Assembly: GCF_004014715.1 (NCBI RefSeq)
Contig: NZ_CP034834.1
Location: 620,001 to 684,000 of the forward strand
DNA: 64,000 nt
Source of the DNA: Pseudoalteromonas sp. R3
GTDB taxonomy: Bacteria > Pseudomonadota > Gammaproteobacteria > Enterobacterales > Alteromonadaceae
Reading direction: 5' to 3'
In this document: one piece after another, positions 18,327 to 27,331 of the stretch
Position numbering within the stretch: position 1 is the stretch's first letter
How the letters are laid out: each line of letters opens with the position of its first letter
The notes under the pieces: generated by a model
Told to the model about the DNA's origin: nothing
Databases searched by the model: none
What the model saw: the letters and a program-made list of their open reading frames with translations, nothing else
Program-made: the position numbers and the translations under genes

Positions 18327-18759
18327 GTGGTCCCCCTTGGTTGCTTTCGGGTTCTATCATATCGCGAATTGGTTCTGATTATTGTTATTTTACTGCTGTC
18401 CTTGTTATCCAGATTAAAATAATCAGTATGTAGTGAGCGCATTGAGTTTTTCATTGTTTGCATTGGTCTAGTGTGCGATGTGTCTTGGCCCCGTTATTGC
18501 TGGCTGTATAAACCCTGCATTCCAGGTATGTAAAAGTGACATGCTTTGTGTGTCAAAATGACAATAAATTTTCGTGCCAAGTTCCCATTTTGCAAATTTA
18601 TTGTCTCTATTTTACAAATAAATTAAAAAAGCCAAATTCAATGGTTGAAATCGGAACTAAATTCCCAGTAAAATCGCGGACTTTTCAATCGGCGAGTAAA
18701 ACTGGCGTTGGTTTTGCTCTGTACTAAGTACCCGTTTAGCTTAAAATGTGGTGAGCAGT
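18327..18759. other. Intergenic, AT-rich, with one inverted repeat
   Basis: 433 bp between divergent genes. It contains an inverted repeat with perfect 10-bp arms CAATAAATTT (18562-18571) and AAATTTATTG (18594-18603). This could be an operator or part of a promoter region. No gene is supported. Confidence 0.5.
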
Positions 18760-18990
18760 ATGGATTTCTACATACTAAAAAAACATGAGAAACTCGTTGC
18801 CATACCGGCAGACGAACAGAACTGTAAAGAGTATCTAGATAACGGTTATTTTTACGTAGATAAAGTGGCCGCGTGTAACGAAAAATCGGCACTGAAACGA
18901 TTACATGGCAAACACAATCGTTATTTAAGAGCACTTTGGTTACTGGTGATACCTGTCGTGATTTACGCCTGGCGTCAACTCAGCCATTAA
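18760..18990 (+). CDS. Small single-pass membrane protein, unknown
   Basis: The 76-residue protein has a charged N-terminal part (MDFYILKKHEKLVAIPADEQNC) and one C-terminal membrane helix (ALWLLVIPVVIYAW). ATG 18760 is preferred over the upstream GTG at 18748 because GGTGAG lies 4-9 bp before it. It lies 53 bp upstream of sbcD on the same strand. Function unknown. Confidence 0.6.
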   Translation: MDFYILKKHEKLVAIPADEQNCKEYLDNGYFYVDKVAACNEKSALKRLHGKHNRYLRALWLLVIPVVIYAWRQLSH

Positions 18991-19043
18991 CCTCTTCGCC
19001 TAAGCAGTGTATATTAACCGACATTAAGGTTAAGGAACGCTGC

Positions 19044-20264
19044 ATGAAGGTTTTACACACATCTGACTGGCATTTGGGTCAACAGTTTTACGAGCACAGC
19101 CGTCACGCTGAACATCAGTTTTTTCTCGACTGGCTGTGCGACACACTCACCTCCTATCAAATCAATGTTTTAATTGTCAGTGGCGACATCTATCACAGTG
19201 CAACGCCCTCCGCTATGGCTGAGCAACAGCTATATTCGTTCATAAAGCGTGTAAAAATGAACAACCCGGGTCTACATATTGTGATCACTGCAGGCAATCA
19301 TGATTCTGCTAATCGAATAGAAACCGCCAAGCCGTTACTGAGTCAGTTTGATACCCATGTGGTGGGTCGCTTTGATAAGCATAATCCTCAGGATGTGGTT
19401 AAAACCCTCGTAACCGAACAGGGCACGTTACAGGTTGTGGCTATGCCTTTTTTGCGCAGTGCCGATCTGGACAGTCAACCCGACGACCCGCTGGCGTATC
19501 AGCAGGGCGTGGAACGTGCATATCATGCTGCATACCAAAGTCTGGATGAGCAACATCCGGTTCTGGCTATGGGTCATTTGCATGCAAAAGGGGGCAGTAT
19601 TTCTGGTGACTCCGAGCGCAACATCACGATAGGTGGCTTCGATGCCATTACTGCAACTGTATTTGGTGAGCGCCCTGATTATGTAGCACTGGGACATTTG
19701 CATAAAGCACAAAAAGTCGCAGGCTGTGAATCAATTCGATACTGTGGGACGCCCTTACCGATGTCATTTTCGGAGCGCAACTATCGACATCAGGTGCTGC
19801 TGGTGGAATTTTCCGACAATGTCCTCAGTGGTGTAAAGCCCCTTGACGTTCCCCGCCTAAAGCCGGTGATTTTGCTCCCTGAACGCGGTGGCGCGACTTT
19901 GGATGAATTACTTGAGTTACTGAGTGATTTGGATCTATCTGACTATCAAGACAAGCCCGAAGCGACGCCTTACCTGAGGCTACGTCTCAATGCCAGTGAC
20001 ACGGATAGCCAGTTCCGCGTTAAGATTGAGCAGGCACTGACTGATAAACGTGTCCACTTTTGTGGTATCGAGCGGATCAGTACAACACAACACTCTTTAG
20101 ACACCCCTTACTTCGAAGACTTGGGGCAGGTCGAGAAGCTGGAGCCAATGCGTTTACTGGAGTTGGCATATGAGGCACAAATTGACAGCGAGCAACCTGT
20201 TCCCGATGCGTTGCAAAATTGCCTGATGCAGGTGCTGGCCAGTGTACAGGAGCAGGAAGCATGA
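19044..20264 (+). CDS. sbcD: Exonuclease subunit SbcD
   Basis: The 406-residue Mre11-type nuclease subunit of SbcCD cleaves hairpins and protein-blocked DNA ends during replication and repair. The metal-binding motifs are in order: HTSDWHLGQ near the N-terminus, VSGDIYHS, TAGNHDSANR, MGHLHAKGG and LGHLHKAQK. The C-terminal capping region fits the SbcD family. The ATG at 19044 has AAGGA 8 bp upstream; the open frame extends further upstream without a site. Its stop overlaps the sbcC start (ATGA), so the two subunits are coupled. Confidence 0.97.
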   Translation: MKVLHTSDWHLGQQFYEHSRHAEHQFFLDWLCDTLTSYQINVLIVSGDIYHSATPSAMAEQQLYSFIKRVKMNNPGLHIVITAGNHDSANRIETAKPLLSQFDTHVVGRFDKHNPQDVVKTLVTEQGTLQVVAMPFLRSADLDSQPDDPLAYQQGVERAYHAAYQSLDEQHPVLAMGHLHAKGGSISGDSERNITIGGFDAITATVFGERPDYVALGHLHKAQKVAGCESIRYCGTPLPMSFSERNYRHQVLLVEFSDNVLSGVKPLDVPRLKPVILLPERGGATLDELLELLSDLDLSDYQDKPEATPYLRLRLNASDTDSQFRVKIEQALTDKRVHFCGIERISTTQHSLDTPYFEDLGQVEKLEPMRLLELAYEAQIDSEQPVPDALQNCLMQVLASVQEQEA

Positions 20265-23200
20265 AGTTATTAGGGATCCAAGTACAGAATCTGGCATCGC
20301 TGGCTGATGCTGAAATCGACTTTACTCAACCTCCGCTCAAAGATACTGGCCTGTTTGCCATCACCGGAGACACCGGCGCAGGTAAAAGCACCTTGCTGGA
20401 TGCCATTTGCCTGGCGCTCTATGGCAAAACAGCACGCTTAAAAGCAGACGCCAAAAACAAAGTGTTACTTAATGGCGATGAGCTAAAGCTCAATGATCCG
20501 CGTAACCTATTGCGTCGTGGTTGTGTCAGTGCCTTGGCTGAAGTGACTTTTTGTGGTCAGGATGGTGAGCAATACCGCGCAAGCTGGCGTGTCAGCCGTG
20601 CCCGCAATAAGCTCAACGGGCGAGTGAAAGAGGCCGAACACCAGGTTGTGCGAGTAAGTGATGACACCCTACTTGCCACCAAAACCACCGAAGCCAAACA
20701 GCTTCTGGAGCAACTGCTGGGATTGAACTTTGAGCAGTTTTCCCGGGCAGTCTTACTTGCACAGCATGAGTTTGCCGCCTTTTTAAAAGCGAACAGTGAT
20801 GAGCGTGCGCAGCTGCTAGAAACCCTGACCGGTACGGCCAAGTTCAGTGTCATAGGTAAGGCAATTTTTGAACACCATAAAGCCAAACAGGATGCACTGG
20901 AGCAGCGCAAACAATCACTGAATCACGTTACTTTGCTCAGTGATGAGGTGCTTGCTGAGCATCAGAGCAAAGTAGCCGGCTTGACGACATCCATTACACA
21001 TGCCAGGCAGGAAGAAAAAACGCTTGAGCAGGGGATCACCTGGTATCAAACCTGTGAAAAACTGACTCAACAGTGCCTCTTGGCTGAGCAAGAGCAAATG
21101 CAGTTTCAGCAGCGCCTGAAAGAGCTACAGGATGACTACAATAAAGCCAGGCGTGCACAGTCGGTAGAAGTGATAGCGGACAACCGGGTCCAGGCCAAAG
21201 AAGCCATAGCCCGGTTAACACAGCTGGATGCGGATATCAGTGCACTGCAACAGCAAGATTACACCCCGCAGATCCGCTCTGCACGCAGTGCCCAGCAAGA
21301 TGCTCAGACGCGACTTACACAGGCAAAACAGCAGTTGCAGGCAGCAGCGCCCGCTCTGCATGCATTGCGTGAGTTAGATCAACAACGCGAAGCCAATAAG
21401 CAGCTGCTGGCACAGAGCACTGCGGCGCTCAATGAAATGCGAGCGCAGCATGATACGCTGATACAAGACGTTGAAAAATTAGAAGTGCAACTGAAAACTG
21501 ATCGCCAGGAGATGGCGCTATTGCAGTCCCGTTGTGAAGCAGAACCTGAGCTTACCCATTTGAGTGCGCATTGGCCGCAGGTCAGCAATGCGCTGGCGCA
21601 CTGGCAGAGCTGTCAGCAGCAACGCATTAAACTGATGGCTGAACAGCAGCAAACACAGGTGAGTGTTGATAAAGACAGGGTGGCACAGCAAGGACTAAAA
21701 CCCAAACTGGCTGAGCTAAAGCAACAACTCACAGATGTTCAGGCCAGCCTGAATGCCACTCAGTCTGAGCTAAGTGGGCTCGATTATGAGACGTTACAAT
21801 TTCAGCGCACTCAGTTATTACAGGCGCAGCAGAGCCAGCAACAGCGCAAGGAGCTGGACCAGGAACTCGGTGAACACCGTGTTCATATTGACCGCTTAAG
21901 GCATCAGCATCATAGTCTGCAGCAGCAGCTTAAAGATACAGAGCAGCAGGATGAACTAACCAGACAACGCGTGTTACTGACCCAGGAAAATCTCCAGCAG
22001 GTGCGCTTTCGGGCCAGTGACAGTGTCAGTAACTTGAGGGCTCAGCTGGTTGCTGGTCAGGAATGCATGGTGTGTGGTTCGACCGAGCACCCCTATGGTG
22101 TGGATCATATCGACAGCCACTGGCAAACACTGATAGCCGATTTTGAATCGCAATATCAGGCTGCAGAAAAGGCCCGTGAGCAGACACAACAGCGGTATCA
22201 TGACTTGGTTGGTCAGGCCGAAAAGTGTAATGGTCAGCTACAGGCCGCGCTCCAGCATGAGGCGCAGCTCAGCAGAAAGCTCGCTCAGGTTGCAGAGATT
22301 TTAGCGCAGCTGCCGGCAGAGTTACGAGATACAGGCGATCCTCAGGCATATCTGGCTCAGCTGGAGCAAAAATTACATACCTACAGCCAGCTGAGTAAGA
22401 GACAGCAACAATTGTGGCAGCAACAACAGACATGCCAGCAGGAGTTACAGCAACAGGAGGAACAGCTGCGGTTGTTGCAAAACCAGATAGAACGAGCTGA
22501 GCAGTCATTGGCTTATGTGCAGAGCAGGTTGACAGACATTCAAACTGAACAGCACGATGCAGTAGCAGAGATAAAACAGTTATATCCAGTGCCATTATGG
22601 TGGCAGCAGTTTGAGCAAGCACCTGACGATGCCATCGCAATACTGACTGAGCAGGTGCGACAGAGGCAGCAGCAGCAAGCATTAGTTGCAGAGCTACAAC
22701 AAAAAATCAGTAACGATGAACAACAGGCGAAGTTACTAGAGCAACAGCGCCACGACAAACAAGTGCAACTTGATAAAGCGGTGCGCTCAGATCAGCAACT
22801 GGCTGAGCAAGCTGATGCACTGACGCGCGAACGTACTGCAATACAGCCTTTGGAGGTCAGCGCCGACAACTGGCATCAGTCTTTGCTGGAAGCGCAGCAA
22901 AGCGCTGAGGCTGCCCTCGCTCAGGCTACGCAGCATGCAACCGAGTTGCGCCAGGCACAGGAATCTCAGGCACTGACATTGGTACATAAACAACAGTCGC
23001 AACAGCAGCAGCACGAAGCGCTCGAAAAAATTCAGTCTCGTTACCAAGTCTGGTTCACTGAGGTAAAAACGCAGTTTGAGACACTGACTGAGGACGAAGT
23101 CGAGACACTGCTGCAATGGGATAAAACACAGTGGCAAACCTTGTTACAGGCGTATGAAGAGCTAAATAAGGCTTTTCAAAGTGCTCAAAGCAAGCATGCG

Positions 23201-23917
23201 CACCTTAATGAGGAGCTTCAGCTACTTCGGGCTAATCCCGCAACTGAGCAAAGCCTGGAGCAACTTAAGGCAACTTTGGCGCAGCTGCAAAAGGTGCGAG
23301 ACGAAAACCAGGCACAGCTGGTCAGCATCAATGCCGTGCTAAAACAGCACGAAGATAATAAAGCGTATCTGGCTGAACAGTATGAGCAACTTCAGACTCA
23401 ACAAGCTGAGTATGAACACTGGCATTTGCTAAATCGCTTGCTTGGTGATGCTACGGGTAAAACTATGCGCAATCTGGCTCAGGCGCAGACGCTGCGGATC
23501 TTATTGCAGTATGCAAACCATCACCTTTGCAGCCTGAGTAATCGTTATCGTCTGACGGTAATAGGTCAGTCCCTCGAAATTGCGATAATTGACCGGGATA
23601 TGGCTGATGAACAGCGCAGCGTAAACACGCTCTCTGGTGGCGAGTCATTTTTAGTGTCACTGGCACTGGCGCTGGGTTTGGCTTCTCTCTCATCAAACCA
23701 GGTTCAAATCAGCTCATTGTTTATTGATGAAGGATTTGGCACTTTGGATCCACATACGCTTAGCGTGGCGCTGGATGCGCTTGATGCTTTACAGTCGCAA
23801 GGGCGTAAAGTGGGTGTTATTTCCCATGTGGCAGAAATGACCGAACGCGTTGCGACACAGATTAAAGTACAAAAACAGGCCGGCGGTTATTCGTCAGTCA
23901 CCATCAGTGAACGATAA
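20261..23917 (+). CDS. sbcC: Exonuclease subunit SbcC (Rad50-like ATPase)
   Basis: The 1218-residue SMC-like ATPase has Walker A GDTGAGKS at residues 36-43. Two very long Gln-rich coiled-coil arms follow, with the zinc hook CMVC (Cys602 and Cys605) between them. The C-terminal signature NTLSGGESFLVSLALALG and Walker B SLFIDEGFGTLD complete the head. Two such proteins dimerise at the head and hook and, with SbcD, form the nuclease. The gene starts by ATGA overlap with sbcD and is followed 9 bp later by a methyltransferase gene. Confidence 0.97.
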   Translation: MKLLGIQVQNLASLADAEIDFTQPPLKDTGLFAITGDTGAGKSTLLDAICLALYGKTARLKADAKNKVLLNGDELKLNDPRNLLRRGCVSALAEVTFCGQDGEQYRASWRVSRARNKLNGRVKEAEHQVVRVSDDTLLATKTTEAKQLLEQLLGLNFEQFSRAVLLAQHEFAAFLKANSDERAQLLETLTGTAKFSVIGKAIFEHHKAKQDALEQRKQSLNHVTLLSDEVLAEHQSKVAGLTTSITHARQEEKTLEQGITWYQTCEKLTQQCLLAEQEQMQFQQRLKELQDDYNKARRAQSVEVIADNRVQAKEAIARLTQLDADISALQQQDYTPQIRSARSAQQDAQTRLTQAKQQLQAAAPALHALRELDQQREANKQLLAQSTAALNEMRAQHDTLIQDVEKLEVQLKTDRQEMALLQSRCEAEPELTHLSAHWPQVSNALAHWQSCQQQRIKLMAEQQQTQVSVDKDRVAQQGLKPKLAELKQQLTDVQASLNATQSELSGLDYETLQFQRTQLLQAQQSQQQRKELDQELGEHRVHIDRLRHQHHSLQQQLKDTEQQDELTRQRVLLTQENLQQVRFRASDSVSNLRAQLVAGQECMVCGSTEHPYGVDHIDSHWQTLIADFESQYQAAEKAREQTQQRYHDLVGQAEKCNGQLQAALQHEAQLSRKLAQVAEILAQLPAELRDTGDPQAYLAQLEQKLHTYSQLSKRQQQLWQQQQTCQQELQQQEEQLRLLQNQIERAEQSLAYVQSRLTDIQTEQHDAVAEIKQLYPVPLWWQQFEQAPDDAIAILTEQVRQRQQQQALVAELQQKISNDEQQAKLLEQQRHDKQVQLDKAVRSDQQLAEQADALTRERTAIQPLEVSADNWHQSLLEAQQSAEAALAQATQHATELRQAQESQALTLVHKQQSQQQQHEALEKIQSRYQVWFTEVKTQFETLTEDEVETLLQWDKTQWQTLLQAYEELNKAFQSAQSKHAHLNEELQLLRANPATEQSLEQLKATLAQLQKVRDENQAQLVSINAVLKQHEDNKAYLAEQYEQLQTQQAEYEHWHLLNRLLGDATGKTMRNLAQAQTLRILLQYANHHLCSLSNRYRLTVIGQSLEIAIIDRDMADEQRSVNTLSGGESFLVSLALALGLASLSSNQVQISSLFIDEGFGTLDPHTLSVALDALDALQSQGRKVGVISHVAEMTERVATQIKVQKQAGGYSSVTISER

Positions 23918-23926
23918 GGAGACATC

Positions 23927-24592
23927 ATGCCCAGTTTTACAAAGGATGAAGCAACCCATTACGACAGTCGCATTGAGCGCCTGGTGCCTGGCTATCAGCT
24001 GTTACATGAACTGGTTCAGGCACAGTTACAGACGCTATTACCCGAGCAGGCTGAGGTCCTGATTGTGGGCGCCGGGACTGGAAAAGAAGTACTGCAGCTG
24101 GCAGAGGGTAACCCGAACTGGACTTTCATCGTACAGGATGTGTCTGACGATATGCTGGCCATCGCAGATCAAAATTTTACTAACTGTGGATTGTCATCGC
24201 GCGTGACCATGCATTCAGGGCCGCTGGTGCCGGGCCAGTATCAGGCAGATGTTGCACTGTGCCTGTTGGTGATGCATTTTGTGGCAGACGATGGCGCTAA
24301 GCTGGCACTACTGGAGTCAATTCATAGTAACCTCAAGCTGGGTAAACAGCTGCTTCTGGCGGATCTAATGAAGCCCGAAACCCCATTTGAGCGCGAGTCT
24401 CAGCTTAAGCACTGCCGCGCAATGGGCCTGACTCATATCGGCGAAGAACGAATGCGTCATAATCTGGAGCACGAATTTTACCCACTCGACAGGATCCGGC
24501 TGGCAGAGCTGCTGGATGAAAGCGGTTTTTCTGCCGCTCATATGTTCTTTAAAGCGTTAGGGTTCAGTGGCTTAAGCTGTATTAAACAGTAA
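23927..24592 (+). CDS. Class I SAM-dependent methyltransferase
   Basis: The 221-residue protein has a Rossmann methyltransferase core: motif I LIVGAGTGKEVLQLA, an acidic residue after the second strand (FIVQDVSDDML), then VALCLLVMHFV as motif IV. The substrate is not predictable. AAGGAG lies just before the ATG, 9 bp after sbcC, so it may be in the sbcDC transcript. It converges with the next gene; the stops are 1 bp apart. It contains a copy of the dispersed GATC-type motif at 24167-24185. Confidence 0.85.
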   Translation: MPSFTKDEATHYDSRIERLVPGYQLLHELVQAQLQTLLPEQAEVLIVGAGTGKEVLQLAEGNPNWTFIVQDVSDDMLAIADQNFTNCGLSSRVTMHSGPLVPGQYQADVALCLLVMHFVADDGAKLALLESIHSNLKLGKQLLLADLMKPETPFERESQLKHCRAMGLTHIGEERMRHNLEHEFYPLDRIRLAELLDESGFSAAHMFFKALGFSGLSCIKQ

Positions 24593-24593
24593 C

Positions 24594-25136
24594 TCAGTTA
24601 TGCTCCGTCAGGATCAGCTCAGCCAGCTTTGAGATCTTTATATTACTAAGCTGGCGATAATCCAAATACGGGCAGATCAGTAACTTATTAACGGGGTCGA
24701 TGGCAAATTCCTCATCTATCCAGTGCAAAGAGTTAGTAAAAATATGATCTCTGAGTAAAGCTTTTGCATAAGTGCGCCCCGCTATGATGTGCCAGTCATA
24801 GCGATTGGCAGCCAGATCAGGCACAGAGAACAATAAAGCCTCCTGACTTCCCTGCTGTAACAGCCGCTTATCCCGATACTTTTGCCAGCTTGGATAGTGT
24901 TTTGGTTGGTTAGTAAAATCGTGATCTGGGTGACTAAGTTCAGCTATAAACTTGGCATAGACATTAAACACCTTGCGCCAACCATTACCACATTGCTGGT
25001 TGATGTAGTCGATTTCCCCAGCCTGTAAGGCTATGACTTTATTTAATTTTTGAAATTCTGCGAGTTTTGGCGGGTGTTCGACATAAATAGCCAGCATCCC
25101 CTGCTCTGCGCCAAACCCGTAAGTTGGTAAATTCAT
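24594..25136 (-). CDS. Conserved protein of unknown function (possibly DUF6942)
   Basis: The 180-residue protein has no signal peptide. It starts NLPTYGFGAEQGMLAIYVEHPP and has a conserved-looking NQQCGNGWRKVFNVYAKFI and a HIIAGRTYAKALLRD segment. I recall similar proteins under DUF6942, but this is a weak recollection. The gene carries two copies of the dispersed motif on its coding strand, encoding DHDFTN and DHIFTN. Confidence 0.65.
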   Translation of the reverse strand: MNLPTYGFGAEQGMLAIYVEHPPKLAEFQKLNKVIALQAGEIDYINQQCGNGWRKVFNVYAKFIAELSHPDHDFTNQPKHYPSWQKYRDKRLLQQGSQEALLFSVPDLAANRYDWHIIAGRTYAKALLRDHIFTNSLHWIDEEFAIDPVNKLLICPYLDYRQLSNIKISKLAELILTEHN

Positions 25137-25248
25137 GATCTCACTAAAAGGTGTTTGCTAATACTCTGAATATTATATCTGTTTTTGTACCGCTCTTTCG
25201 AGTTATCAGCTGTAAACCCCCTTTACACTGAGCTTTCGCTCTAACTTT

Positions 25249-25271
25249 TCTGACTGTCTTATCTTTGACTT
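25249..25271 (+). promoter_or_regulatory. Possible Pho box upstream of the PhoX-like gene
   Basis: CTGTCTTATCT is followed 11 bp later by TTGACTTATAA, resembling the 11-bp direct repeats (CTGTCATAAAT-CTGTCA) bound by PhoB. The match is imperfect and rests partly on the function of the gene 120 bp downstream. Confidence 0.3.
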
Positions 25272-25388
25272 ATAAATGACTGAAAATATTAATATTTAAG
25301 AAATGTGTCTGTAACCGGTTCGGCCCAACCTATTGTGCGCTTTATAACAATAACTGTAGCAATCGTAGCAACTAACTCGGAGTAACTA

Positions 25389-27266
25389 ATGAAGCGCATA
25401 GCATATTCGTTGATCGCCGCTGCCGTCACAGTGGCATTATCCGCCTGTGATGGTGACGATGGTAAACAAGGCCCTCAGGGCGAGCAAGGTGTTCAGGGTG
25501 AGCAAGGCACTAACGGTACAAATGGCAAAGATGGTGCGAGTGCCGCTAAAGGTAATGATGGCGCTAACGGTACTGATGGCCAAAACGGTGGTTCAGGCCT
25601 GATCCGTATTGCCACAGTGCCAGCTGGCGCTGAGGTCACAGGTTTGTTCCTGAGCGAGCAAGGCGATCTGTTCTTCAATGTACAGCACCCGAGCGATGCG
25701 AATACATTGGTAGATGGTAATCAGCGCCCTTATAACGGCGGCACTGTGGGTGTACTAACGGGTGTTAACTTCAACGAATTGCCACGCAATATTGTGAGCT
25801 CACCTGTTCCAGTGACAGATCTTGAGAGGCAAACGGTTGTGACTGCGATTGGTCAATATCAGATCCTGGGCCAGACTGGTGATGTGTATGCTGACTTGGG
25901 TGAAAAAGGCTTGGCCGGTGGCTTAGGTGTGCACTACGGTATCACCTCAGGTGACAAAATCCTTGAAAACGACAGTCCGGACTTCAATGGCTTTGTTCCA
26001 AGTGCTGACGATGAAAATACAGGTTATTTATTTACTAACTGGGAAGCTTACCCGGGTGGTATGAGCCGCCTTAAAATGAGCAAGAGCGACACGGGTAAAT
26101 GGAGCATCGAAGAAGCCATGATGCTCAATTTTGATGCCGTTAAAGGCACCGCGGCAAACTGTTTTGGTTCTGTATCACCTTGGGGCACGCCGTTAACGTC
26201 TGAAGAATGGATTGTAAGATCTGACGTTGACACTACTCAACATGCTAACTGGAATGATCCGGCCTTTACCAGCATCAACAGAATGAAAGAGCTGGTTGCA
26301 CCTGAGTTCCCTAACCCATATCGCTATGGTTATATTGCTGAAGTGCAAAATCCGCTTTCCGATACGCCAGATATTGTGAAGCACTTCACCATTGGCCGTT
26401 ACGAGCACGAAAACTCAGTAGTTATGCCGGATGAGCGCACTGTGTACTCTTCTCAGGATGATACCGGTGGCGTACTGTTTAAGTTTATTGCAGATCAACC
26501 TAAAGATCTGAGTTCAGGTACGCTGTATGGCGCGAAGCTGACTCAGGACAAGGGCCTGAACGATCCGGCGGTGACAGGCTTTGATGTGACCTGGGTTGAA
26601 ATTGCATCAGGCACCAATGCTGAAATTGAAGCCTGGATTGCCGAGTACGATGAAATCAATACTGAAGACTTTGTTGAAGGTCAGACAAGCTACCTGTCTG
26701 TGGCTGACGTAAAAGCCTGGGCAGAAGGTAAGGCAACCTACCCAACGCTTGCTGAAGGTGGTGGTCTGGTTACAGCGGGTAAGCCAATGGATAACCGTGC
26801 CGCATTCCTTGAGTCTCGCCAGGCGGCCAAGCAGTTAGGCGCAACGGCAGAATGGCGTAAGCTGGAAGGGATCAGCATCAACTACGACCGTGTAGTCGAA
26901 GCGGTGACAGGTCAGGACAGGGTACCGGGCGAAGTGGTTGAGCAGGCTTATATGTATATCGGTGTTGCTGATATCGACAATACGATGACTGATGGAAAGG
27001 GTGATGTTCAGTTGTCGAAACGTGTTCTTGATTGTGGTGGTGTTTACCGTGCCCACATCGATAATAACTACAACCTGACTCGCATTGAGCCAGTAGTGAT
27101 GGGTGGCACATTCCGCTCTAGCCTGACTGATGCAGAACAATGTGACGTCAATCAACTGTCTCAGCCTGATAACGTGATTGTTATGCAGGACGGCCGCATC
27201 ATCATTGGTGAAGACGGTATCCAGGAAAACAACACCCTGTGGTTGTACGATCCTAACTCTAAGTAA
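25389..27266 (+). CDS. PhoX/DUF839-type lipoprotein with a collagen-like linker
   Basis: The 625-residue protein has a lipoprotein signal with lipobox LSAC at residues 17-20. Residues about 22-70 are collagen-like Gly-x-y triplets (GKQGPQGEQGVQGEQG, later GANGTDGQNGG). The rest matches PhoX-like/DUF839 proteins: IATVPAGAEVTGLFLSEQGDLFFNVQHPS at the start, and YEHENSVVMPDERTVYSSQDDTGG, the metal-binding and substrate-binding region of PhoX. PhoX enzymes are calcium/iron alkaline phosphatases; here the protein would be lipid-anchored on a stalk. The ATG at 25389 has GGAGTAAC upstream. A strong terminator follows. Confidence 0.83.
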   Translation: MKRIAYSLIAAAVTVALSACDGDDGKQGPQGEQGVQGEQGTNGTNGKDGASAAKGNDGANGTDGQNGGSGLIRIATVPAGAEVTGLFLSEQGDLFFNVQHPSDANTLVDGNQRPYNGGTVGVLTGVNFNELPRNIVSSPVPVTDLERQTVVTAIGQYQILGQTGDVYADLGEKGLAGGLGVHYGITSGDKILENDSPDFNGFVPSADDENTGYLFTNWEAYPGGMSRLKMSKSDTGKWSIEEAMMLNFDAVKGTAANCFGSVSPWGTPLTSEEWIVRSDVDTTQHANWNDPAFTSINRMKELVAPEFPNPYRYGYIAEVQNPLSDTPDIVKHFTIGRYEHENSVVMPDERTVYSSQDDTGGVLFKFIADQPKDLSSGTLYGAKLTQDKGLNDPAVTGFDVTWVEIASGTNAEIEAWIAEYDEINTEDFVEGQTSYLSVADVKAWAEGKATYPTLAEGGGLVTAGKPMDNRAAFLESRQAAKQLGATAEWRKLEGISINYDRVVEAVTGQDRVPGEVVEQAYMYIGVADIDNTMTDGKGDVQLSKRVLDCGGVYRAHIDNNYNLTRIEPVVMGGTFRSSLTDAEQCDVNQLSQPDNVIVMQDGRIIIGEDGIQENNTLWLYDPNSK

Positions 27267-27277
27267 GTGTAAGACTC

Positions 27278-27308
27278 GCGGTGCCCGTTCGTGGCACCGC
27301 ATTTTTTT
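27278..27308 (+). terminator. Rho-independent terminator after the PhoX-like gene
   Basis: Perfect 8-bp stem GCGGTGCC/GGCACCGC with a 7-base loop, followed by A and seven T residues. It sits 12 bp after the stop and only about 24 bp before the next gene's start, so it could attenuate read-through into the cytochrome gene. Confidence 0.88.
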
Positions 27309-27331
27309 ATCCAAAAATGGACGTCATAAAA

